Source: Flavobacteriales bacterium
GTDB taxonomy: Bacteria; Bacteroidota; Bacteroidia; JACJYZ01
NCBI GenBank assembly: GCA_020435415.1
Contig: JAGQZQ010000014.1
Coordinates: forward strand, 1-46,594
Reading direction: 5' to 3'
Length of the DNA: 46,594 nucleotides
A program made the translations under genes and the position numbers. Positions 37,525 through 46,594 of this stretch are shown here, piece by piece (within the stretch, counting starts at the first letter, position 1; every line of letters begins with the position of its first letter). The notes below the pieces were generated by a model. The model made no database searches. It had not been told where the DNA came from and saw nothing but the letters and a program-made list of their open reading frames with translations.

Positions 37525-39975
37525 ATGAATAGAATACGTTGTTTCTGGTCCATGTGCTTTCTTCTGGGTAGTTTGTCATCTTTTGCACAGCTTACCTTTA
37601 AGCGGGACATGTCTGTACCGGTGATCATAAGCGGTGAAACACTTCCATATGCCTGGGCGGGCGGTCTCAACTTCACCCAGTTTTCTTCCATCGATATCAA
37701 CCTGGATGGAAATAAAGACCTGGTTGTTTTCGACCGGAGTGGTAACCACCTTCTCCCATTCATTCATCTTGGAGGAAATGATACCATCAACTATGAATAC
37801 CAACCGGATCTGGCCGGTAACTTTCCGCCTCTCCATGACTGGGCATTGTTCGCAGACTACAACAACGACAACAAGGAAGACATCTTCACCTATTCCAACG
37901 GAGGATTCTCTGTATACAAGAACACTTCTTCCGCCACCCAACTGTCCTTCAAGCTGGAAAAGTACCTCGTATATTCACAGTACGGATCAAACTATGTCAA
38001 TCTTTGGATCAGCGCCGTGGATATTCCCGCCATCACAGATGTGGATAACGACGGTGATATTGACATCCTGACGTTCGGACTTGCCGGGGCTACGGTGGAA
38101 TACCACCAGAACATGTCCATGGAGAACTACGGTATTCCGGATAGCCTCGACTTCGTTTTGAATACCTCCTGCTGGGGACAGTTTAGTGAGAACTTCAGCA
38201 GCAATTCCGTACTCCTGAATGCCACATGTAAAGGCGGGGATACATCTCCGGACCTTAGTGAGACGGGAGAACTTCACTCAGGCTCAACACTACTTGCAAT
38301 TGATGGGGATGACGATGGAGATAAAGAGTTGATATTGGGAGACATCTCCTTTGCCAATCTTGTTTACCTGAACAATGGAGGTGATTCTTCAAACGCCGTC
38401 ATGATAAGCCAGGACAGCCTGTTCCCCATTTACGACACACCGGCAAACCTGGAAATCTTTCCCGCCAGTTTTTATGTCGACATAGATCATGATGGCAAAA
38501 GGGACCTGATCATAGGCACGAACTCTCAGAATGCGGCGGAGAATTTCCAAAGCGTACATTATTATAAGAATACGAATACAGACCTTGCCCCGGTATTTTC
38601 TTTCCGCAAGAATTCCGTTATACAGGAGGATATGATTGATCTGGGAGAAGGAGCATATCCGGTCTTTTTTGATTACAATGCCGACGGACTTCAGGATTTG
38701 ATCGTGGGCAACTATGCATATTATGGTCCGGCAGGTAACTACAAGTCCCAGCTTGCTCTTTTTGAGAATACAGGAACTGCAACTTCTCCTGTGTTCACCC
38801 TCATCACAAGGGACTACCTGAACATTGCTTCACTGAATTTATACGGCGCCGTTCCTGCCTTTGGCGATATGGATGATGACGGCGATGATGACATGCTACT
38901 TGGCGACTATAATGGTTATGTGCATTTATTCAAAAACGCTGCCGGCCCGGGGAATCCGGCCAGTTTCAGTTTAACGCAAGCCAACTACGAATCCATCGAT
39001 CCCGGTCAGTTTGCCACACCACAGATCATTGATGTAGACAGGAATGGAGTGCCGGATATTCTGTTGGGTGAGCGCAACGGAAACCTGAATTATTACCCGA
39101 ACCTCGGAACAGCTACACAGGCCCAATTCAAGCTGGATGTTAAGGAGATACTTTGGCAATCCGGCATCACCGTCAGGTATATGTTCAACGGAAGTGCAGA
39201 TCTCAGTCGTGTTGGAATTGGTGAAAAGCTGAATGCCTTCGGATGCACCGAGGCTCCTAACAACGGAACTTTCGTCATAACCGACGTCAATCCCGGGGCG
39301 ATGTATATTGAGGTAACCAATAGCTTAAGGCCCGATGCGACTTACGACGAGGCGGCCGACACACCTGGTGAAGCAATACCGCATGACGACTTCTTCGGAA
39401 ATGTAGATTCACGTCAGTTCGGTTACTTCACAGGATACAGTGTGCCATTTATGTATGATAACAATGGCAGCTACAACCTCCTTGTTGGTTCAGAAACCGG
39501 CTATATATTCCGGTATGACAACATAGATGGCAACCTGGATGGGGCCTTCACTGAAACCGACACCACCTACATGCAGATTCGGGAGGGCCAGCGCTCCTCC
39601 GTAAATGGCACCGACATCAACGGAGACGGGGTCATTGACCTGGTGATGGGAAATTACCGCGGGGGGCTTGGTCTTTTTACCGGAAGTAAATTCTTCGGCA
39701 CCATTGATCCGAACATGTCGGAATCACAAGTTCATATTTTTCCAAACCCGGCAACCAATACAATCCATATCTCCTGCCCCGGACTTATGGCCGGAATGCA
39801 CTACCGGTATCAGGTTCATGATATGCTGGGCAGATTGGTTCAGGATGGAACAATCGCGTCACACGACCCGACGATTGACGTCCAAGCGTATGGCTCGGGC
39901 ACCTACCTGCTGACTCTTTATCTGGAAGATATGATTGGACATGCCCGGTTTATCGTATCTGCCGACGGGCGATAA
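37525..39975 (+). CDS. FG-GAP/VCBS repeat protein with T9SS sorting domain
   Basis: The 816-residue secreted protein has a signal peptide (MNRIRCFWSMCFLLGSLSSFAQ). Nine or so repeats follow, each with a calcium-binding-like DxDxDG core, for example DINLDGNKDL, DVDNDGDIDIL, DIDHDGKRDLI, DMDDDGDDDML and DINGDGVIDLV. They probably fold as a beta-propeller like integrin alpha heads. The last 80 residues (from about 738) form a type A T9SS C-terminal domain: FPNPATNTIHIS, then YQVHDMLGRLVQDG, and GSGTYLLTLYL. T9SS cargo is exported across the outer membrane and often anchored on the cell surface. It is divergent from secDF and stands alone as a single-gene unit. Ligand or substrate is unknown. Confidence 0.93.
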   Translation: MNRIRCFWSMCFLLGSLSSFAQLTFKRDMSVPVIISGETLPYAWAGGLNFTQFSSIDINLDGNKDLVVFDRSGNHLLPFIHLGGNDTINYEYQPDLAGNFPPLHDWALFADYNNDNKEDIFTYSNGGFSVYKNTSSATQLSFKLEKYLVYSQYGSNYVNLWISAVDIPAITDVDNDGDIDILTFGLAGATVEYHQNMSMENYGIPDSLDFVLNTSCWGQFSENFSSNSVLLNATCKGGDTSPDLSETGELHSGSTLLAIDGDDDGDKELILGDISFANLVYLNNGGDSSNAVMISQDSLFPIYDTPANLEIFPASFYVDIDHDGKRDLIIGTNSQNAAENFQSVHYYKNTNTDLAPVFSFRKNSVIQEDMIDLGEGAYPVFFDYNADGLQDLIVGNYAYYGPAGNYKSQLALFENTGTATSPVFTLITRDYLNIASLNLYGAVPAFGDMDDDGDDDMLLGDYNGYVHLFKNAAGPGNPASFSLTQANYESIDPGQFATPQIIDVDRNGVPDILLGERNGNLNYYPNLGTATQAQFKLDVKEILWQSGITVRYMFNGSADLSRVGIGEKLNAFGCTEAPNNGTFVITDVNPGAMYIEVTNSLRPDATYDEAADTPGEAIPHDDFFGNVDSRQFGYFTGYSVPFMYDNNGSYNLLVGSETGYIFRYDNIDGNLDGAFTETDTTYMQIREGQRSSVNGTDINGDGVIDLVMGNYRGGLGLFTGSKFFGTIDPNMSESQVHIFPNPATNTIHISCPGLMAGMHYRYQVHDMLGRLVQDGTIASHDPTIDVQAYGSGTYLLTLYLEDMIGHARFIVSADGR

Positions 39976-39998
39976 AAAAAGCGTCCCACATGATGCAG
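39973..39998. terminator. terminator between the T9SS cargo gene and mdh
   Basis: AGCGTCC pairs with GGACGCT around an 11-base loop. The minus-strand side ends in seven T residues, so it is a good terminator for leftward transcripts from mdh. On the plus strand only TTCTC follows, so it would end the cargo transcript less well. Confidence 0.75.
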
Positions 39999-40150
39999 GA
40001 CGCTTCTCAATGATATATTAACCCAACTTATGCAGTAGGAGGTGAGGAACGAGCTGAACTATCTGTATTTAGTTGGGGTTATCCCGATTTAGAAAATCAC
40101 TTTTCGGATGCACGAAGTACAGGCCGGAAAGGTTAATTTTCTTAATCGCT

Positions 40151-40176
40151 ATGCAATAGAAAATTTTCTATTGCAT
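40151..40176. repeat. perfect 26-nt palindrome downstream of mdh
   Basis: Two 13-base arms (ATGCAATAGAAAA and its exact complement) meet without a loop, 20 bases past the mdh stop. There is no T run on either side. It could be an operator-like protein-binding site or, as RNA, a 3' end hairpin with an A/U-rich tip. Confidence 0.7.
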
Positions 40177-40195
40177 CGTTTGGGATTTATTCAGA

Positions 40196-41134
40196 TCAGG
40201 ATACCTGCTGCATTCCGTCAAGAACGGCCATCACCTCTCTAACGGCGCTGGCTGATTGTTCCAGAAGAGCTTTCTCCGCATCATCCAGCTTCACTTCAAC
40301 AATTTGCTCAATGCCCTTCTTACCTAATTTTACAGGTACGCCGAGGTAAATATCTTTCATACCGTATTCACCTTGAAGCCATGCACAGCAGGGGAAGATA
40401 CGCTTCTGATCCCTCACAACCGCCTCTACCATTTGTGCAGCGGCAGCACCGGGGGCATACCATGCAGAAGTTCCCATCAGGTTAACAAGTTCACCACCAC
40501 CTTTCTTGGTGCGTTCAACAATGGCATTCAGTTTGTCCTCATCGATCATTTCTGTCACAGGAATTCCTGAAACGGTTGTATATCTTGGCAGGGGAACCAT
40601 GGTATCGCCATGTCCACCCATCAGGAGTGCCTGAATATCTTTAGGAGACACATCCAATGCTTCGGCGAGGAATGCACGATAGCGCGCGGTATCCAGGATA
40701 CCTGCCATACCAAAGACCCTTGAAGAGTCTACCTTGGCGGTTAGGTATGCACAATAGCACATCACATCCAACGGATTAGACACGATGATGATGATGGCAT
40801 TTGGAGAATGCTTGATCACATTTTCGGTTACCGTTTTCACGATCCCAGCGTTGGTCGCGATAAGGTCATCGCGGCTCATTCCAGGCTTGCGGGGCAGACC
40901 GGAAGTAATAACCACCACTTCAGAGCCGGCCGTTTTTGCGTAGTCGTTTGTTACGCCGATAGCACGGGTATCATACAAGTTGATGGGCGCTGTTTGCCAG
41001 ATGTCAAGAGACTTTCCTTCGGCCAGACCTTCTTTGATATCCACGACCACCACTTCGGTAGCCAATTCTTTGTGGGCAATTACATTGGCACAGGTTGCAC
41101 CTACATTTCCTGCGCCGATCACACTAACTTTCAT
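40196..41134 (-). CDS. mdh: malate dehydrogenase (LDH-like type)
   Basis: The 312-residue NAD-dependent enzyme interconverts malate and oxaloacetate in the TCA cycle. The nucleotide fold GAGNVGAT is at 7-14, with Asp32 selecting NAD. Substrate residues are Arg82 and Arg88 (LPRKPGMSRDD), Asn120 (VSNPLD), Arg151 and the catalytic His175 (MGGHGDT). Arg82 instead of Gln at the specificity position marks it as a malate rather than lactate enzyme. The sequence type is the tetrameric, LDH-like group typical of Bacteroidota. It stands alone on the minus strand, with gyrB upstream. Confidence 0.97.
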   Translation of the reverse strand: MKVSVIGAGNVGATCANVIAHKELATEVVVVDIKEGLAEGKSLDIWQTAPINLYDTRAIGVTNDYAKTAGSEVVVITSGLPRKPGMSRDDLIATNAGIVKTVTENVIKHSPNAIIIIVSNPLDVMCYCAYLTAKVDSSRVFGMAGILDTARYRAFLAEALDVSPKDIQALLMGGHGDTMVPLPRYTTVSGIPVTEMIDEDKLNAIVERTKKGGGELVNLMGTSAWYAPGAAAAQMVEAVVRDQKRIFPCCAWLQGEYGMKDIYLGVPVKLGKKGIEQIVEVKLDDAEKALLEQSASAVREVMAVLDGMQQVS

Positions 41135-41184
41135 GGTACGCTAATATTTATAGTTTCAACAATGGGACGTTCCGTGGGGACGAA

Positions 41185-41192
41185 CAAAGATA
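41185..41192 (-). promoter_or_regulatory. -7 element for mdh
   Basis: TATCTTTG on the minus strand about 50 bases before the mdh start matches TAnnTTTG. No TTG lies at the usual 19-21 bases upstream. Confidence 0.45.
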
Positions 41193-41243
41193 ACCAAATC
41201 CGGCAATTGCCCATTTCGGGGTTCATGGAAAAACCGCAGAAGT

Positions 41244-43241
<1,998 letters not shown>

Positions 43242-43373
43242 TCAACTTTTAAACTTTGTATGTACCGTGTTTACCAGGACCGGACGCTTGGTCTGTTGCA
43301 CTTAAAGCCGTTCGTGATCGTCTGCAAACCGATTCTGCGACCCCTTATTTACCGGCTTTTTTCAAAGCTTTCA

Positions 43374-43381
43374 CAAAGATA
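43374..43381 (-). promoter_or_regulatory. -7 element for gyrB in the 255-bp gap
   Basis: TATCTTTG on the minus strand about 165 bases before gyrB matches TAnnTTTG without a clear TTG partner. It would give gyrB a long leader. The rest of the gap (43209-43463) holds a 7-bp hairpin TGTTGAT/ATCAACA at 43423-43439 and no convincing gene. Confidence 0.42.
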
Positions 43382-43422
43382 GCATTTTTGCGCTCCGAGC
43401 GGCTTTCGGGCACCCTTAAGCC

Positions 43423-43439
43423 TGTTGATTTTATCAACA
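43423..43439. repeat. AT-rich hairpin between the beta-barrel gene and gyrB
   Basis: TGTTGAT and ATCAACA enclose TTT, about 25 bases past the stop of the outer-membrane protein gene. No T run follows, so it is not a standard terminator. Confidence 0.4.
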
Positions 43440-43463
43440 AATAATTAACATAAAAGCAAGAAA

Positions 43464-45155
43464 TTATTGCCCCCAGAAAGAATAGGAAAAGCCGAGCATT
43501 ACCTGAAGGCGCTGAGAGGGGTATTGATTCCATATCATATACCTCTTTCCCAGCAGGTTATAAGACTTGATCCAGGCAGATAGTATCTTGGAATAACGGT
43601 ATTCCAACTCAAGTCCCATATCCAGATATCCGGGAAGATTTCCGGAGACTTCCTTACCAGCGTCATCATAGCCGGCCAGATATTTCCGTTGCCCCACATA
43701 ATGAGCGTTCAATGTTGTCAGCAGTTTATTTCTGAAATTATACCGAAAAGTACCACCTGCCTTTAACTGCGGCAGGTGCCAGGCTTCTGACACGGAATCC
43801 ATCTGATAGGTATTGTATTCTCCGTTCAGGGATAAACGGAAACGGTTCTGGTCATCCCAGGTAAAGCCCCCATGAGCACGACCGGATGTCATGTCGTCAT
43901 AGACCGGCAGGAACTTATTCCGGAGCACCATTGTGGGGTCATTGACAAAGAGTGCGACATTCTTCACATTAAACAGGGTATAGCTTACTGTATAGGTGGT
44001 ATTCCGACTCAAACTTCCCCTGAGTCCACCCGTCACACCCAATTCCCGCTTATTCATCAACCTGAAATCCAAATTATCCGTTGCAATCCATGGATTTTCT
44101 CCTGCAAGTTGGGCCAGGTCATTACGTCGTACATCCCCATATCCCTTCATATAAGCGGTTACCACATTCCGAACCAGGTGATAACCCAATTGCATATCCG
44201 GATAAAAGTTCTTTTCCCTGGTACTGTCAGACTCTAAGAAAAGCTGCGCGCCAATGGTAAAGAACAGACGTTCCTTCCGTGTGGAAATTCTCGGGTTAAG
44301 ATTCAATATGACCGCAGAGGCTGTATCAACATAAAGCGCCTGACCATAATAATAGGTGTTCAGATCTATGTTGAGGAATTCGGTATTGAATGCCCTGGCC
44401 ATGCCTGCATTAAACTTGATGCGGTTTTCTGCCACACCAATAAGATCCATGTACCGACGTACGCTCACATGGGAATGCAAACGCATCTTTCCGGTATCTA
44501 CCTGCTGGTTTTGCACGCCGAGATCGAACTGCAAGCCTAAGAACCGCTGTCTCAGGTCTTCCTTTTCTATCGGAATATCATAATAGGGTATCAAGCTATC
44601 CGATGCATTGAAGCCATAATAATGTACAGCCTTGCTTTGCATATCCAGGGAGCTTTCCCAGGAAGCCTTACGCGAAAACTTCTTTCCGTAAAGTGTTACC
44701 CCATTTTCACTCCAACCGCTATATCCTGCGTCCTTCAAAGTGGTTGCTGAAGAAAGGTGCTTAAGATGGGCACCCAATGCCCCCTTACGCGATCTCAGGG
44801 AATTCAGGTAGATCTCCGCATAGGGCGTAGCATAATTGCCGATGCCGCCGCGGGCATAACCACGGTATAATCTGGGCAGCTTTTCTCCCTTGAATTTTGC
44901 TGCGGCAATAGGCTCCGGTGTAAAGCCGGTTTGCATTTGCTTTTTTATCACCTCCACCTTCATGGGAGGCGCCGGAATGGTGGTATCCGGAATCTGCGGC
45001 AGATCATTGCGTTTGACCGCCTCAACCACCGTAGGCCTGAAGTTGGTTGACACCTTAAACTTCACCGTCTCCAGGTCTTTATTCTGGGCCGTCGATCTCG
45101 CGGTCATACCACAGACAAAAGCCACACTCAAAGCGGATATCAACAGCTTATTCAT
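43464..45155 (-). CDS. outer-membrane beta-barrel protein, TonB-receptor-like barrel
   Basis: The 563-residue product begins with a signal peptide (MNKLLISALSVAFVCGMTARSTAQ). A Pro-rich, Lys-rich periplasmic segment follows (to about 75). The rest alternates polar and aromatic residues in many beta strands and ends in a C-terminal aromatic strand (MLGFSYSFWGQ) typical of outer-membrane barrels. It resembles the barrel half of TonB-dependent receptors, but no plug domain or TonB box is visible and it is shorter than true receptors. Its ATG overlaps the end of the upstream TPR gene by 8 bases, so the two are made together. The transported substrate, if any, is unknown. Confidence 0.75.
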   Translation of the reverse strand: MNKLLISALSVAFVCGMTARSTAQNKDLETVKFKVSTNFRPTVVEAVKRNDLPQIPDTTIPAPPMKVEVIKKQMQTGFTPEPIAAAKFKGEKLPRLYRGYARGGIGNYATPYAEIYLNSLRSRKGALGAHLKHLSSATTLKDAGYSGWSENGVTLYGKKFSRKASWESSLDMQSKAVHYYGFNASDSLIPYYDIPIEKEDLRQRFLGLQFDLGVQNQQVDTGKMRLHSHVSVRRYMDLIGVAENRIKFNAGMARAFNTEFLNIDLNTYYYGQALYVDTASAVILNLNPRISTRKERLFFTIGAQLFLESDSTREKNFYPDMQLGYHLVRNVVTAYMKGYGDVRRNDLAQLAGENPWIATDNLDFRLMNKRELGVTGGLRGSLSRNTTYTVSYTLFNVKNVALFVNDPTMVLRNKFLPVYDDMTSGRAHGGFTWDDQNRFRLSLNGEYNTYQMDSVSEAWHLPQLKAGGTFRYNFRNKLLTTLNAHYVGQRKYLAGYDDAGKEVSGNLPGYLDMGLELEYRYSKILSAWIKSYNLLGKRYMIWNQYPSQRLQVMLGFSYSFWGQ

Positions 45156-46594
45156 GATCTTCCTCCTTTTGCGTACGGTCCGGAACCGGATTTCTGTCCA
45201 ATTCTATTTCGAGGGTATCTCTTTCCCTCACCCTTTGATTGGCTTTCTCCTCTGCTTCTATGATCGCAAGGCGTTCACGCGCTTGCTTCTTGACTGATTC
45301 CACCCGGGCATCTTCCACCAGCGACTTGAGGGTGTATTTTGCCTGGAACAGGTCTCCCTGCTGATAATAATTCTCCGCCAGCAACAACAAGGCCTTTGCC
45401 ACCCATTCATCATAAGAAGTAAGTTCATCAATGAGGGTAAAAATAGCTTCTTCGGAAGCTTTGTATTCCTGCCGGCTATGCAGGATGGATGCTTTTCTGT
45501 ATTGGGCACGAGCTGCCATCTGGCCTTTACTATGTTTGAACACCCATTCAAATTGTTCCATGGCTTCATCGCTCCGGTTCAACCCAAGGGCAGATTCGCC
45601 CCACAACAGATGAATTTCAACTTCCAGGGCCTTATCTACTTTCGATAATTCCAGAATCCTCCGGGCCAGTTCCAGCACCTCTTCATGACCTGAAAGTGAT
45701 GCATAACATCTTAATTGCCCGACCATAGCAGCCTGTTTGGTAGACTGCATTTCGGCAATTTGATCCAGTGCCTTCCAGTACTTCAGCGCCGGTCCGTATT
45801 CTATCTTGATCATGTGGATATTTGCAGCTGCCTGCAGTGATTGCTCGGTATAGGTATTCTTGGGCTTGGAGATCACATACTCATATCCCTTGAGTGCCTT
45901 GTCGTACGCCTCAATGAAGTACTCACATTCGGATTTATAAAAGTGCGCCTGAACGCTGAAAATACCATCCGGAAAACGTCCGAGATAATTTTCGAAATCC
46001 TTCATCGCTCCGCTGCAATCACTCTTCATATACCTCAGATAAGCCGCTTCGTAGGTGATCGAATCCTGGGCTGTAAGCTCAATAGAAGTTCCCGGCAGTT
46101 TATTTTTCACCCATTCGAAATAGGCATCCACCTGACCACGCTCCACGTAGTATTCCTTCAAAGCATTCAGCGCTTCCCGGGCTGCATCGGTGCCCATATG
46201 CTCAACGGCAACTTTTTCAAATGAAGCCCTCGCCTCCTCTGACTTTCCGGATTGCAGAAAGATCAGTCCCCTTTTCATGATGGCATCTTTCACGTAAACA
46301 CTCTGGGGGTAGTCCTTTTCCACGCGGGCATATTCTTTCAATGCATCCTCCGGACGATTCATCGTACCGTAAGCATTGGCCAGTTCATAGGTAGCTGCGG
46401 CGCGATAGCCAGACTTAGAATGGGAAGCCAGCAGCGACTCCAGGGTCTTGACCTTTTCTCCATACTTACTTAACACACCTTGTACCATTGCCTTCTGATA
46501 AAGCGCATAGTCCATATCTGCAGCTGCAACGGAGATGGCCTTGTCGTAATACTCGAGGGCATTGTAGAAGTCTTTATTCACATAATAACAATCA
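45148..46594 (-). CDS. large tetratricopeptide-repeat protein (3' part)
   Basis: The reading frame stays open to the window edge, so the gene starts outside; the GTG at 46581 lies inside a TPR (CYYVNKDFYNALEYYDKA) and is not the start. At least 481 residues are seen, with about ten TPR-like helix pairs such as YELANAYGTMNRPEDALKEYARVEKDYP and LLLAENYYQQGDLFQAKYTLKSLV. The C-terminal 40 residues are charged (RERDTLEIELDRN), ending DHE. TPR arrays act as protein-binding scaffolds. The 8-base overlap with the beta-barrel gene suggests a periplasmic partner for that protein, but the N-terminal signal that would show the compartment is out of view. Confidence 0.85.
   Translation of the reverse strand, partial: DCYYVNKDFYNALEYYDKAISVAAADMDYALYQKAMVQGVLSKYGEKVKTLESLLASHSKSGYRAAATYELANAYGTMNRPEDALKEYARVEKDYPQSVYVKDAIMKRGLIFLQSGKSEEARASFEKVAVEHMGTDAAREALNALKEYYVERGQVDAYFEWVKNKLPGTSIELTAQDSITYEAAYLRYMKSDCSGAMKDFENYLGRFPDGIFSVQAHFYKSECEYFIEAYDKALKGYEYVISKPKNTYTEQSLQAAANIHMIKIEYGPALKYWKALDQIAEMQSTKQAAMVGQLRCYASLSGHEEVLELARRILELSKVDKALEVEIHLLWGESALGLNRSDEAMEQFEWVFKHSKGQMAARAQYRKASILHSRQEYKASEEAIFTLIDELTSYDEWVAKALLLLAENYYQQGDLFQAKYTLKSLVEDARVESVKKQARERLAIIEAEEKANQRVRERDTLEIELDRNPVPDRTQKEEDHE

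Noticed and set aside
43256-43444. 62-codon plus-strand frame in the gap before gyrB
   Set aside because: No domain, no start signal, and it overlaps the likely gyrB promoter; composition looks non-coding.

Overview
This window is chromosomal housekeeping DNA from a member of the Bacteroidota, probably Flavobacteriales or a close relative. The lineage signs are mutually consistent. SecD and SecF are fused. Glutamine synthetase is type III. There is a PorE-like OmpA/PD40 protein and a cargo protein with a type IX secretion (T9SS) C-terminal sorting domain. DUF2851 and DUF3467 proteins are present, almost no gene has a Shine-Dalgarno sequence, and several promoters match the Bacteroidota pattern TTG-N20-TAnnTTTG. 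Nearly all genes lie on the minus strand. The exceptions are a small antitoxin gene with its decayed toxin (about 1.9-2.3 kb) and a secreted repeat protein (37.5-40.0 kb).

Layout, left to right. 0-1.7 kb: a copper-binding MbnP-family protein, the first codons of a following gene, and an alpha/beta hydrolase. 1.9-2.3 kb: an orphan antitoxin and a truncated RelE/ParE-type toxin. 2.4-17.8 kb: the information-processing block. Read in the direction of transcription it is rpsU, xerC-type recombinase, hpf, terminator, tRNA-Thr(TGT), tRNA-Tyr(GTA), tRNA-Gly(TCC), tRNA-Thr(GGT), tuf, tRNA-Trp(CCA), secE, nusG, rplK, rplA, rplJ, rplL, hairpin, rpoB, rpoC, DUF3467 gene, terminator. The order Thr-Tyr-Gly-Thr-tuf-secE-nusG-rplKAJL-rpoBC is the ancient bacterial order also found around E. 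coli tufB.

17.8-28.3 kb: short metabolic operons. These are helix-hairpin-helix protein/apt/acyl-CoA dehydrogenase; a sodium:alanine symporter; DUF2851/RCK potassium channel/sugar-nucleotide reductase-like SDR; and purM/prfA/pyrF. 28.4-37.4 kb: a PorE-like envelope protein, glnN, a Ca2+/Na+ antiporter, and secDF-tatA. 37.5-46.6 kb: the plus-strand FG-GAP/T9SS cargo protein, mdh, gyrB, a beta-barrel outer-membrane protein, and the 3' part of a large TPR protein cut by the window edge.

I see no prophage, insertion sequence, CRISPR array or obvious defence or biosynthetic island. The observations most worth a second look are small. They are an extended Shine-Dalgarno sequence on rpsU in a genome that otherwise ignores them, a 25-nt hairpin between rplL and rpoB, a perfect 26-nt palindrome after mdh, the decayed toxin-antitoxin pair, the DUF3467 gene one base behind rpoC, the TPR/barrel gene pair, and a potassium channel with an altered selectivity filter.
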